From: Polynucleobacter sp. 31A-FELB
GTDB taxonomy: Bacteria > Pseudomonadota > Gammaproteobacteria > Burkholderiales > Burkholderiaceae
Direction of reading: 5' to 3'
Assembly (NCBI RefSeq): GCF_018882405.1
Contig: NZ_JACVOO010000004.1
Span: 1-64,000, forward strand
Length of the DNA: 64,000 nt
Both the position numbers and the translations under genes were made by a program. The notes under the pieces are model-generated. The model searched no databases, had not been told where the DNA came from, and was given only the letters and a program-made list of their open reading frames with translations. Of this stretch, positions 27,759 to 35,806 are shown piece by piece; the first letter of the stretch is position 1; each line of letters opens with the position of its first letter.

Positions 27759-29546
27759 ATGCCGTATGTAGCCCCAGTAAAAGACATGTTATTTGTGATG
27801 AACGAACTAGCGGGGCTAGCTGAGGTTGTTTCCTATCCCTCCTACGCTGATGCTGGCGCTGATGTGGATTTGGCCCCAGCGATTCTGGAGGAGTCTGCCA
27901 AATTCAATCAAGACGTTGTAGCACCATTGAACTGGCCTAGCGATCAAAGTCCTAGTTCACTAAAGGATGGAGTTGTAACAACTGCGCCAGGCTTTAAAGG
28001 GGCTTTCGAACAATTTGCTGCAGCAGGTTGGCAGGGTGTTGTGCACCCTGCGGAGTTTGGTGGTCAAGGTTTGCCTAAACTCATTGCTACTGCCTGCTTT
28101 GAGATGGTGCATTCAGCTAGCTTGTCATTTGCTTTGTGTCCGACGCTGACCGATGGTGCAATTGAGGCCTTATTAACTGCAGCAAGCCCTGAGTTACAAG
28201 AGCGCTATGTGCCTAAGATGATCTCTGGGGAGTGGACTGGATCCATGTGCCTCACTGAGCCTCAAGCAGGCTCCGATTTATCGATGGTTCGTTCTCGTGC
28301 CGTGCCGGATGCTGATGGCACATACAAAATTTTCGGTACCAAGATCTACATCACCTATGGTGAGCACGACATGGCAAAGAATATTGTCCATCTCGTATTG
28401 GCAAGAACGCCAGATGCGCCAGAAGGCGTGAAGGGAATCTCTTTATTTGTAGTGCCGAAGTTCTTGGTGAATGCAGATGGTTCACTTGGCGAGCGTAACG
28501 ACGTTCATTGTGTCTCGATTGAGCACAAGCTTGGCATTAAGGCTAGCCCAACTGCAGTCTTGCAGTTTGGTGATCATGGTGGCGCAATCGGCTATTTAGT
28601 TGGCGAAGAAAATCGCGGCCTGGAATACATGTTTGTCATGATGAACGCCGCTCGCTTTGCAGTTGGCATGCAAGGTATTGCAGTTGCAGAGCGTGCATAT
28701 CAAAAGGCAGTCCAGTATGCGAAGGACCGAGTTCAGAGTCGCGATCTAGCAGGCTCTCCAGGTCCTGTTGCAATCATTCATCAGCCCGATGTGAAGCGCA
28801 TGCTGATGACTATGCGTGGCTACATTGAGGCATCTAGAGCCTTGGCGTATTACGCGGCAGCTGCTTATGATGCGCAACATGCATCCCCTGATGAGGCAGT
28901 TCGCAAGCAGAACCAGGCCGTATATGAATTCCTGGTCCCGATCGTGAAAGGCTTTTCAACCGAGATGTCGATTGAGGTTGCAAGTTTAGGTGTGCAGGTT
29001 CATGGTGGTATGGGTTTCATTGAAGAGACGGGTGCAGCACAACACTATCGTGATGCCCGTATTCTGACAATCTATGAAGGCACTACAGCGATTCAGGCAA
29101 ATGATCTGATTGGCAGAAAAACAGTGCGTGATGGTGGTGCAACTGCAAAGCTGTTCTCTGAAAAAATTCAGCAAACTGAAAAAGATCTCGCAAGTAGCGG
29201 CACCGCAGATGCAAAAGCAGTGTTAAAGCAATTAACTTCAGCACGAGAAGCATTTGAGGTATCGGTGGCTTACATTGTGGCGAATGCAAAGACGGATATC
29301 AAAGCAGTCTATGCAGGCAGTTTTGCTTACCTGCGCTTATGCGGCCTAGTATTGGGTGCTTGGCAAATGGCGCGCGCTTTACTTGCTGCGCAAGAGTTAC
29401 GTGCGGGTGATCCGAATTTCTATGATGCCAAGATTGCTACTGCTCGCTTCTTTGCGGAAAATCTATTGCCACAATCGCAAGCTCTCGCAACATCGATCTT
29501 AGAGAGCGGGCATTCCACGAATGCGCTGACAGCGGAGCAGTTTTAA
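27759..29546 (+). CDS. Acyl-CoA dehydrogenase, long form
   Basis: A 595-residue flavoenzyme that makes the alpha,beta double bond in acyl-CoA thioesters and passes electrons to EtfAB. The N-terminal extension and the C-terminal extra domain place it in the approximately 600-residue class (DmdC/FadE5-like) rather than the 380-residue class. MCLTEPQAGSDLSMVRSRA is near residue 165, MQGIAVAERAYQKAVQYAKDRVQ near 305, and VQVHGGMGFIEETGAAQHYRDARILTIYEGTTAIQ with the catalytic Glu440. Substrate is unknown; DmdC relatives act on methylmercaptopropionyl-CoA. The gene ends at a hairpin shared with its convergent neighbour. Confidence 0.92.
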   Translation: MPYVAPVKDMLFVMNELAGLAEVVSYPSYADAGADVDLAPAILEESAKFNQDVVAPLNWPSDQSPSSLKDGVVTTAPGFKGAFEQFAAAGWQGVVHPAEFGGQGLPKLIATACFEMVHSASLSFALCPTLTDGAIEALLTAASPELQERYVPKMISGEWTGSMCLTEPQAGSDLSMVRSRAVPDADGTYKIFGTKIYITYGEHDMAKNIVHLVLARTPDAPEGVKGISLFVVPKFLVNADGSLGERNDVHCVSIEHKLGIKASPTAVLQFGDHGGAIGYLVGEENRGLEYMFVMMNAARFAVGMQGIAVAERAYQKAVQYAKDRVQSRDLAGSPGPVAIIHQPDVKRMLMTMRGYIEASRALAYYAAAAYDAQHASPDEAVRKQNQAVYEFLVPIVKGFSTEMSIEVASLGVQVHGGMGFIEETGAAQHYRDARILTIYEGTTAIQANDLIGRKTVRDGGATAKLFSEKIQQTEKDLASSGTADAKAVLKQLTSAREAFEVSVAYIVANAKTDIKAVYAGSFAYLRLCGLVLGAWQMARALLAAQELRAGDPNFYDAKIATARFFAENLLPQSQALATSILESGHSTNALTAEQF

Positions 29547-29574
29547 GATTTAAAAAACTGCCACCGCTATTCAA

Positions 29575-29603
29575 AAAGCTATCCGCATTACTGGGATAGC
29601 TTT
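29575..29603. terminator. Bidirectional terminator overlapping a stop codon
   Basis: The stem AAAGCTATCC/GGATAGCTTT is a perfect 10-bp pair. The TAA of the minus-strand gene (29588-29590) lies in its loop, so one hairpin ends both convergent transcripts. The T-run is stronger on the minus strand (TTTTT) than on the plus strand (CTTGCTTCTT). Confidence 0.8.
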
Positions 29604-30034
29604 CTTGCTTCTTGGAGCTGGGAGATGAAGAATTGTTCAAATGCAATTGCCAAGAAGGTCATCATGACGCCTGCACCAAACACCAAAGAAAAAATCACAG
29701 TCAGTACAACTGGCCAACCAGATTGAGTTGCTCGGCTAGGTTCTAAACCTGGATTAAATTGGGCATCCCATTTTTCATCAGCCCGCAAGCCATAGGCGAT
29801 GGTGGTTAACCAGCTTGCCTCAAGGGTGATGAAGCCGAAAGTGATGAGAACCCAACCCGGTGCAGAGTGGAAGTGGGTATCTTTGAGAATCAACCAGCCA
29901 GCGATACCGCCAACAAATGAAAGGAGTTGAGCCCATCCCCAAAAGGATTTAAATCCTTGCAAATAAAAACAGTTCAAGCCAGTCCCGGGAAAAAATAATC
30001 CGAGTGAGCAGAATAGGAGCTTGTATTTTTTCAT
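29588..30034 (-). CDS. Small inner-membrane protein, TM2-like
   Basis: A 148-residue protein with about four hydrophobic segments (residues 4-24, 31-50, 58-80 and 106-134). The opening GLFFPGTGLNCFYLQGFKSFWGWAQLL resembles the TM2 domain, in which a Gly/Phe-rich hairpin joins two helices. TM2 proteins have no settled role in bacteria. It is the second gene on the minus strand after the META-domain lipoprotein (49-bp gap). No catalytic motif is seen. Confidence 0.6.
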   Translation of the reverse strand: MKKYKLLFCSLGLFFPGTGLNCFYLQGFKSFWGWAQLLSFVGGIAGWLILKDTHFHSAPGWVLITFGFITLEASWLTTIAYGLRADEKWDAQFNPGLEPSRATQSGWPVVLTVIFSLVFGAGVMMTFLAIAFEQFFISQLQEARKLSQ

Positions 30035-30083
30035 GCAGACTTTCAGTGATGTGCTTGTATGAGTATTGCGTTATTTTGCAGAA

Positions 30084-30596
30084 TTATTTTTTTTGCATGA
30101 AGCTTAAAACTTCACGATCTGCGCCAATCATCAGAAGTTGATCGCCGTTGCGCACAATCGAGCGGTAATCATTTAATTCATAGAGAAAGTCATTCTCTAG
30201 CTCCATGCGTTGTGGTGTGCAGGCCATCTTTGTAGCGGCAATTTGATCCAGCGTAAAGCCTCTGGCATCTTCAGTAATGCGAGCGGTAAAGCGATTGCAT
30301 CCTGTAGATCCACTCACACGCTCACCATTGGCATCAAAGATGATTTGGATTGGGTTGCTATTGTCGCCCTGAGGGATTTGTCGGGCACGAACCTCACCTT
30401 TGGCATTGGGTGCGAGATTCCAGCGTACTAACTCCCATTTAGTGTTTCTGAATTCACTGCTTGGAGGACTGGTTTTGGCGTTGCAGGGTGGAATGACATT
30501 GGCACAGGCGGTCAAAAAACCCAAGCCAAGGCAAGAAAGAATGAGAAAAAAGCGCTTTATAGGGCCTCTGGAGGGGCTAAAAATGGCAGTTTTCAT
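30084..30596 (-). CDS. META-domain lipoprotein (HslJ-like)
   Basis: A 170-residue exported protein with an N-terminal basic region and lipobox-like LGFLTACAN (Cys near residue 32). A META domain (about residues 48-165) contains STGCNRFTARITEDARGFTLDQIAATKMACTPQRMELENDFLYEL, the hallmark GCN...MAC pattern of the HslJ family. E. coli HslJ is a heat-inducible outer-membrane protein linked to novobiocin tolerance; the molecular role is unknown. The start at 30596 is used because an earlier one is not available and the Arg/Lys-rich stretch gives a normal, slightly long signal. Likely co-transcribed with the TM2-like gene downstream. Confidence 0.78.
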   Translation of the reverse strand: MKTAIFSPSRGPIKRFFLILSCLGLGFLTACANVIPPCNAKTSPPSSEFRNTKWELVRWNLAPNAKGEVRARQIPQGDNSNPIQIIFDANGERVSGSTGCNRFTARITEDARGFTLDQIAATKMACTPQRMELENDFLYELNDYRSIVRNGDQLLMIGADREVLSFMQKK

Positions 30597-30662
30597 AGCA
30601 GTATTTCTGTAAGTTATTGTTTTTAATAATTATTTTATGAGCTACTGGGTTCTATTCTACTG

Positions 30663-30691
30663 TTGAAGCCAAAAGGGTGCCCGCTTAAATA
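30663..30691 (+). promoter_or_regulatory. Candidate promoter of the rpsP operon
   Basis: TTGAAG and TAAATA are separated by 17 bp, about 160 bp upstream of rpsP in the 253-bp gap that follows the divergent lipoprotein gene. A second possible -10 (TAGAAT, 30717-30722) lacks a good -35. The remaining gap sequence holds no gene I can support. Confidence 0.35.
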
Positions 30692-30849
30692 GGTGGATCA
30701 AGTAGGGGTTTTCGTCTAGAATATGAGGTTTTCCGCTATACCGTGCATTTGTTTTGTTAATTTGCTCAGTTAGTTGGAGCCCAAGATTTTGTAGTAATTT
30801 CATTGGGTTGTAATCAACCTGTTTTCATTTTAGATTTTAAGGAATAAGT

Positions 30850-31095
30850 ATGGTCGTCATTCGACTGGCACGCGGCGGTTCAAAGAAGCGCCCTTTTTAT
30901 AGCATCGTGGCTACAGACAAGCGCAATCGTCGCGACTCGAACTTTATCGAGCGTATTGGTTACTTCAATCCACAGGCAGCAGCGACAGAGCAAGCAATGC
31001 GTATTGCTCAAGATCGTTTGACCTATTGGACTGGTGTTGGCGCGCAGATCTCTCCAACAGTAGTTCGTTTGATCAAAAACAATCCTGCGGTCTAA
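30850..31095 (+). CDS. rpsP: 30S ribosomal protein S16
   Basis: S16 stabilises the 5' domain of 16S rRNA. The 81-residue protein has the full family pattern: [41 protein letters not shown], and later [23 protein letters not shown]. The ribosome site AAGGAA precedes ATG 30850. First gene of the conserved rpsP-rimM-trmD-rplS operon. Confidence 0.99.
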
Positions 31096-31106
31096 AGACT
31101 TCAAAT

Positions 31107-31139
31107 CCAAAGACTTTTTCTTGGTGATGAAGTCTTTGG
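31107..31139 (+). other. Intercistronic hairpin between rpsP and rimM
   Basis: CCAAAGACTT (31107-31116) and AAGTCTTTGG (31130-31139) form a perfect 10-bp stem with a 13-nt loop. No T-run follows, so it is not a plain terminator. It may stabilise the rpsP message or reduce read-through into rimM. Confidence 0.6.
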
Positions 31140-31188
31140 TAGCAGAATTTACTTGTAGTGTTATTTGGGGAGTTGAGGTGGCTTCAAT

Positions 31189-31752
31189 ATGAATACACCT
31201 TCCCTAGATGATTTGATTGAGCTCGGTGCAGTTCAGGACGCTCAAGGCTTACAGGGTCAGATTAAGGTTCGCCCTCATTCTTCCGATCCCGTAGCACTCT
31301 TATCTAGCAAAGAACTTTGGTTATCTCTCATTCCTCGTCGGAGTGCGGGTGTTGCTGCGTCTCATGAGCAGGCTTCATTAAAGCTTTACAAGGTGAAGCA
31401 GTCCAAGATGCATAGCGGTACCGTAGTGATCGCTTTAGATGGCATCACTGATCGTGACCAGGCTGAGGCTTTAAAAGGTGCTCGCATCTTAGTTGCACGC
31501 GAAGTGTTTCCAAAAGCAGAGAGCGATAGTTATTACTGGATTGATCTGATTGGTTGTAAGGCAATTAATCTTCAAGGCGAGAGTCTGGGTGAGGTGATTG
31601 ATATCAACGATAACGGTGCCCATGGAATCATTGCTCTTGGCGATCCAGAAACCAAAGCAGTAAAACAGTTGGTACCCTTCGTAAAAGAAGCGGTGCAAAA
31701 CGTTGACTTGCCGAACAGGCTCATTACTTTAGATTGGCAAGCCGACTGGTAG
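31189..31752 (+). CDS. rimM: Ribosome maturation factor RimM
   Basis: RimM assists folding of the 30S head around S19 and 16S rRNA. The 187-residue protein has the N-terminal RimM fold (LIELGAVQDAQGLQGQIKVRPHSSDP, a variant of the usual GRIVGAHGLRGEVRV) and a C-terminal PRC-barrel (YYWIDLIGCKAINLQGESLGEVIDINDNGAHGIIAL, ending in LVPFVKEAVQNVDLPNRLITLDW). Length is normal. Second in the operon. Confidence 0.95.
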   Translation: MNTPSLDDLIELGAVQDAQGLQGQIKVRPHSSDPVALLSSKELWLSLIPRRSAGVAASHEQASLKLYKVKQSKMHSGTVVIALDGITDRDQAEALKGARILVAREVFPKAESDSYYWIDLIGCKAINLQGESLGEVIDINDNGAHGIIALGDPETKAVKQLVPFVKEAVQNVDLPNRLITLDWQADW

Positions 31753-31795
31753 TTGGCGCCAAATGCAAAACAGTAATTGATCTTCCATTTCTAAT

Positions 31796-32542
31796 ATGCG
31801 CTTTGATGTAGTTACCTTATTCCCTGAAATGTTCCCCGCTTTAACGCAGTGGGGTATTACTGGGCGCGCTTGTGAGCAGGGTCTTGCCAGTGTCAATCTC
31901 TGGAATCCCCGTGACTATTGTTCTGATCCCCGTAAGACTGTGGATGATCGCGCCTATGGTGGTGGTCCTGGTATGGTCATGATGGCAAAACCATTGGAAG
32001 ACACGATATCTGCTGTTAAAGCGACTCATCAAGCTCAGAATGTCTCTTCTGGGCCAATTTGCCTCTTGGCACCCCAAGGGGAGGTCTTTTCTCAGAAGAT
32101 AGCGACAGATATCCTCAATTACGGCAATTTAACCTTTATTTGTGGTCGATATGAGGCTGTTGACCAGCGTTTTATCGATCGAAACGTCGATTTACAGCTC
32201 TCTATGGGTGATTTTGTGGTTTCCGGCGGGGAATTGCCTGCTATGACCATGATGGATGCGGTCATTCGCCTCATTCCAGGAGCCTTAGGGGATGGAGAAT
32301 CTGCCGTCCAAGATAGCTTTATTAATGGTCTTTTGGACTATCCGCACTACACCCGCCCTGAAATATATGAAAATTTATCTGTCCCAGACGTGCTTTTGGG
32401 CGGACATCACGCTAAAATAGCGGATTGGCGTCGGCACAAGTCTTTAGAGCTGACGCTAAGGCTTAGACCTGATTTAATTAAATCAGCAAGAGTTAATGGG
32501 TTGCTAAGTAAAGAAGATGAGCAATTTCTTCGAACGCTGTAA
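31796..32542 (+). CDS. trmD: tRNA (guanine-37-N1)-methyltransferase
   Basis: TrmD methylates G37 next to the anticodon with S-adenosylmethionine, preventing frameshifts. The 248-residue SPOUT protein shows MRFDVVTLFPEMFPAL, VDDRAYGGGPGMVMMAKPLEDTI near residue 53, CGRYEAVDQRF near 117, and the trefoil-knot cofactor site GDFVVSGGELPAMTMMDAVIRLIPG near 140. LLDYPHYTRP follows. All essential positions are present. Third in the operon, 43 bp after rimM. Confidence 0.98.
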   Translation: MRFDVVTLFPEMFPALTQWGITGRACEQGLASVNLWNPRDYCSDPRKTVDDRAYGGGPGMVMMAKPLEDTISAVKATHQAQNVSSGPICLLAPQGEVFSQKIATDILNYGNLTFICGRYEAVDQRFIDRNVDLQLSMGDFVVSGGELPAMTMMDAVIRLIPGALGDGESAVQDSFINGLLDYPHYTRPEIYENLSVPDVLLGGHHAKIADWRRHKSLELTLRLRPDLIKSARVNGLLSKEDEQFLRTL

Positions 32543-32668
32543 GTAATTATGGTTTTGAATGAAGTGTTTGTGTTTTGATTTAGTGAAATGGTTTTAACTG
32601 CATCCTCTGTCTGGTCCGTTGATGAAAGTCTCGGGATTAAACGCTGACAAGATGTTTAAGGATTAATA

Positions 32669-33067
32669 ATGAATTTGATCGAAAAAATTGAGCAAGAAGA
32701 AATTGCTCGCTTAAGTGCTAACAAAGTACTCCCTACTTTCGCTCCTGGCGATACAGTAGTTGTTGGCGTAAACGTAGTTGAAGGTACACGTAAGCGTACC
32801 CAGGCCTTTGAAGGCGTTGTGATTGCTAAGCGCAATCGCGGACTGAACTCTAGCTTTATCGTTCGTAAGATTTCATCTGGCGAAGGTGTAGAGCGTACAT
32901 TCCAAACTTACTCACCATTGATCGCTAGCATTGAAGTGAAGCGTCGCGGTGATGTACGTCGTGCCAAGTTGTACTACTTGCGCGATCGTTCAGGTAAGTC
33001 TGCACGTATTAAAGAAAAACTTCCTGCACGCAAAGTTAAAGCAGTTGCTGAGACTGTAGCGGAATAA
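32669..33067 (+). CDS. rplS: 50S ribosomal protein L19
   Basis: L19 lies at the 30S-50S interface. The 132-residue protein has [95 protein letters not shown]. It is slightly longer than E. coli L19 (115) through a Lys/Ala-rich end. A 126-bp gap after trmD, larger than elsewhere in the operon, may hold an extra promoter or translation signal; I see none clearly. The ribosome site AAGGA precedes ATG 32669. Confidence 0.99.
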   Translation: MNLIEKIEQEEIARLSANKVLPTFAPGDTVVVGVNVVEGTRKRTQAFEGVVIAKRNRGLNSSFIVRKISSGEGVERTFQTYSPLIASIEVKRRGDVRRAKLYYLRDRSGKSARIKEKLPARKVKAVAETVAE

Positions 33068-33088
33068 GGTTTGCTTTAATCCAAAAAG

Positions 33089-33112
33089 AAGGCGGCCTAG
33101 GTCGCCTTTTTT
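33089..33112 (+). terminator. Terminator of the rpsP-rplS operon
   Basis: AAGGCGGC pairs with GTCGCCTT (one G-U) around a short loop, followed by TTTT. It begins 22 nt after the rplS stop, and the next gene starts only 20 nt later. Confidence 0.85.
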
Positions 33113-33131
33113 ATTGCCCTAAAATAAGCCA

Positions 33132-33869
33132 ATGACTCAGAATCAGAAACCCCAAGAGCAAAAATTGAGTGCAGCCACTCCATTGAGCTTTGATGCGCAG
33201 GCGATTCCGATTCATCGGGTATGCGCAGATCAACCCATCGTAGCTACCCATCATTTACATCCAGAGAATCTAAAGAGTCGTTTTCTAAGCCCTCCTGATT
33301 GGCAGCCAGAGATCACGGATGAGAATCGACAGGTTATTGCAGCAGGCATTATTCAAAGCCGCCAAGCTGCTGGAAAAATAACCCAGGCGGCAGTCCTGAT
33401 CCCTTTACTCCTGAAGAGTGATGGACTCTCGGTATTGTTAACCCAAAGAACCGATCATTTACACGACCATGCTGGTCAAATTAGCTTTCCGGGCGGACGG
33501 ATGGATCCGGGTGATTCCAGTCCTAATGACACCGCTTTACGAGAAAGTGAAGAGGAAATCGGCCTGGATAGGCAGGGGGTGGAAATCATTGGCCATTTGC
33601 CTCAGTATTTAACGGTTTCGGGCTATAGTGTGACGCCAGTTGTGGGATTGGTAAAACCTCAGGCAGAATATGTCTTAGATGCTTTTGAAGTCGCAGATGT
33701 TTTTGAAGTGCCTTTACATTTTTTAATGGACCCCGCAAATCATCAAGTGCGAGTCTGGGAGAGTGATCGGGGTAGTCGTCGGTTTTATTCAATGCCCTAT
33801 GAAAATCGTTTTATCTGGGGTGCTACTGCTGGTATGTTGCGTAACCTTTATCATTTATTAAAAGTATGA
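33132..33869 (+). CDS. NUDIX hydrolase, CoA pyrophosphatase type
   Basis: A 245-residue NUDIX enzyme. The NUDIX box is present as GGRMDPGDSSPNDTALRESEEEIGL near residue 117, with the catalytic Glu residues. The preceding LLTQRTDHLHDHAGQISFPG is the NuPu motif of CoA pyrophosphatases (NudL/YeaB), which split CoA to phosphopantetheine and 3',5'-ADP. The N-terminal 70 residues are extra and poorly conserved. The stop overlaps the start of the next gene (ATGA). Confidence 0.9.
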   Translation: MTQNQKPQEQKLSAATPLSFDAQAIPIHRVCADQPIVATHHLHPENLKSRFLSPPDWQPEITDENRQVIAAGIIQSRQAAGKITQAAVLIPLLLKSDGLSVLLTQRTDHLHDHAGQISFPGGRMDPGDSSPNDTALRESEEEIGLDRQGVEIIGHLPQYLTVSGYSVTPVVGLVKPQAEYVLDAFEVADVFEVPLHFLMDPANHQVRVWESDRGSRRFYSMPYENRFIWGATAGMLRNLYHLLKV

Positions 33870-34825
33870 CTTTCTTTTCTATTCTCTTCGCCCTCATTGC
33901 TGAGCAATATCGCCCAGTAACTTCGACCCATTGGATCGCGCGCATGAGCGCTCGCTGGTTAGATTGGGTCGCCGGTGAATTCGGTGGCAAGACCGAAGAA
34001 GGTGCGAGCCCAGTGGGTGCTCGTATGGCGTGCTTGGTAGCTTTCATTCTGCCAACATTTTTAGTATTTGTACTCTATGTTGTGTTCATGGTGACCTTCC
34101 CAATTTTGGGATTCTTGTGGAACGTATTAATTGCGTATCTATTTTTTGGCTTTCGCCAATTTAGTCACTCCTTCACATTGGTCCATGAGGCGATTGCAAA
34201 TCATGATTTGCCAGCGGCGCGTGCGGCTCTGGGTGAGTGGTATGGCCCTGAATTAGATGTATCCAATCTCACAGAGACAGAAGTAATTTCTCTTGCACTA
34301 GAGCGCGCCATCATTGGTTCGCATCACCATGTATTTGGTGTGCTTTTCTGGTTCTTAATGCCAATGGGTCCAGCGGGCGTGGTCTTGTATCGCCTGGCTG
34401 ATACAGCTGCTCAGCGCTGGTCAGAAAAGGGCGATTTCAATTTAAGTGAAGCAGCGCGTCATTTCTTCTACGTATTGGATTGGGTTCCTGCACGTATTAC
34501 CGCGATGGGCTTTGCGATCGTGGGTAACTTTGAAGGCGCAGTCTATGCATGGCGTCACTTGACTGGTAAATGGTCTGACTCTTTATCAGCAGTGATCTTG
34601 GCATCCGGTAGTGGTGCCCTGGGTGTTCGACTGGGTGAGCCGATGAGCGAGCCTGATAGCGATGAAGCTTTGCGCATGGCTGAAGCTGGTGAGCCCGTAG
34701 TTTACGAAGTAGGCCTTGAGCCGAATGAGCGCACGATGCGCTCTGCAATTGGTTTGGTATGGCGTTTAGTTATCGCTTGGATGGCTTTATTGCTAATGCT
34801 GACCATCGCTCTTTGGCTTGGCTAA
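33866..34825 (+). CDS. CobD/CbiB-like integral membrane protein
   Basis: A 319-residue membrane protein with hydrophobic segments near residues 1-14, 50-75, 77-95, 150-175 and 295-318. It shows the CobD/CbiB family outline (ISLALERAIIGSHHHVFGVLFWFLMPMGPAGVVLYRLADTAAQRW and WVPARITAMGFAIVGNF). CobD attaches aminopropanol to cobyric acid in B12 synthesis, but no other cobalamin genes are near and the protein is a divergent betaproteobacterial branch, so its real role is open. Overlaps the NUDIX gene by 4 bp; its 3' end overlaps rsgA on the other strand by 56 bp. Confidence 0.75.
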   Translation: MTFFSILFALIAEQYRPVTSTHWIARMSARWLDWVAGEFGGKTEEGASPVGARMACLVAFILPTFLVFVLYVVFMVTFPILGFLWNVLIAYLFFGFRQFSHSFTLVHEAIANHDLPAARAALGEWYGPELDVSNLTETEVISLALERAIIGSHHHVFGVLFWFLMPMGPAGVVLYRLADTAAQRWSEKGDFNLSEAARHFFYVLDWVPARITAMGFAIVGNFEGAVYAWRHLTGKWSDSLSAVILASGSGALGVRLGEPMSEPDSDEALRMAEAGEPVVYEVGLEPNERTMRSAIGLVWRLVIAWMALLLMLTIALWLG

Positions 34826-35783
34826 TTCCCTGAATCTGCGTATCGGCCGTTTTTGAGTCGGACCGCAATTGCCTAAATAGCGCCAGTCTTTCTGGCGCTA
34901 TTTCATTTCTGTCCACAGCTTCTCGTATTGCACAGTCCGGCTCAGATTGGTGAGCGCAGTTATGAAAGCGGCACTTACCAAGTAAGTCATGAAACTCCCT
35001 AAAGGCATGCTCGAGTTCGCTTACTGACATATGCGCCAAGCCAAACTCCTGAAAGCCTGGAGAATCGATTAAAGCGCCCAATTTGCCATTGGCATCACGT
35101 CCCCAGGCCTCAGGCAACTCAAAGTATCGGCAAGCGGTGGTGGTGTGTTTGCCGGTATCGAGGCGAACTGAGTACTCTTGAGTAATTGCTGCTGCATTTG
35201 GAACCCAGGCATTGAGTAGGCTCGATTTGCCCATACCGGATTGACCTACAAAGACCGACACTTTGCCGCAGATAGCAGGGCGCAATGCTTCGATGGAGGC
35301 TTCGTCAAACTTAGCGGATACCTCTGTTACGGGATAGCCCATACGTGCGTAGGGCGCAATGATTTTGCGAGCGTGCTCTAAGTTATCTTTGAGATCACAT
35401 TTGTTCAATAGGATGTGCAAGCCAATTTGATTAGTCTCTGCGGCGACAACAGCCCTTCCCAAAAGATCGGGGGAGAAAGCGGGTTGCGTAGCTAGCACAA
35501 CTAATATTTGATCCACATTCGAGGCGATCAATTTACTTTTAAAGGCATCGGATCGATAGAGTAAATTTTCTCGTGGTTCGATGCGAACAATACGCGCTTG
35601 ATCTGCTGAGGTCATCTCCAGGAGCATGCGATCACCTACTGCCCCAATGTGCTGCTTGGCTGGGGTGCTTACCTGAATTAATTCATCGACAGGGGATTCA
35701 TTTCCGCGCTCATCTTTGACTAAGCGTTGCGCTAAATAATGCCTTCCGTAGGAGGCAGTAAGTAGCGCGTGAAATTGTTCCAT
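34770..35783 (-). CDS. rsgA: Small ribosomal subunit biogenesis GTPase RsgA
   Basis: RsgA checks late 30S maturation by hydrolysing GTP on the subunit. The 337-residue protein has an N-terminal OB fold and a circularly permuted GTPase domain: NKCDLKDN (G4) near residue 123 precedes the P-loop GQSGMGKSSLLNAW near 178 and the DSPGFQEFG G3 near 235. The zinc knuckle is CRFHNCAHQSEPDCAI near 271. The last 30 residues, after FRQLRSD, extend past the usual end and overlap the CobD-like gene, so the true C-terminus may be shorter or frameshifted. Second gene after the M48 protease. Confidence 0.94.
   Translation of the reverse strand: MEQFHALLTASYGRHYLAQRLVKDERGNESPVDELIQVSTPAKQHIGAVGDRMLLEMTSADQARIVRIEPRENLLYRSDAFKSKLIASNVDQILVVLATQPAFSPDLLGRAVVAAETNQIGLHILLNKCDLKDNLEHARKIIAPYARMGYPVTEVSAKFDEASIEALRPAICGKVSVFVGQSGMGKSSLLNAWVPNAAAITQEYSVRLDTGKHTTTACRYFELPEAWGRDANGKLGALIDSPGFQEFGLAHMSVSELEHAFREFHDLLGKCRFHNCAHQSEPDCAIREAVDRNEIAPERLALFRQLRSDSKTADTQIQGISQAKERWSALAIKPSKR
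34875..34903 (+). terminator. Terminator-like hairpin inside the rsgA 3' end
   Basis: AAATAGCGCCAG pairs perfectly over 12 bp with CTGGCGCTATTT around a 5-nt loop, 49 nt after the CobD-like stop. The following sequence (CATTTCTG) is only moderately T-rich. On the minus strand the same bases code for EIAPERLALF of RsgA. Confidence 0.55.
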
Positions 35784-35806
35784 TAACTAAATATGTTCCG
35801 GGTTAC

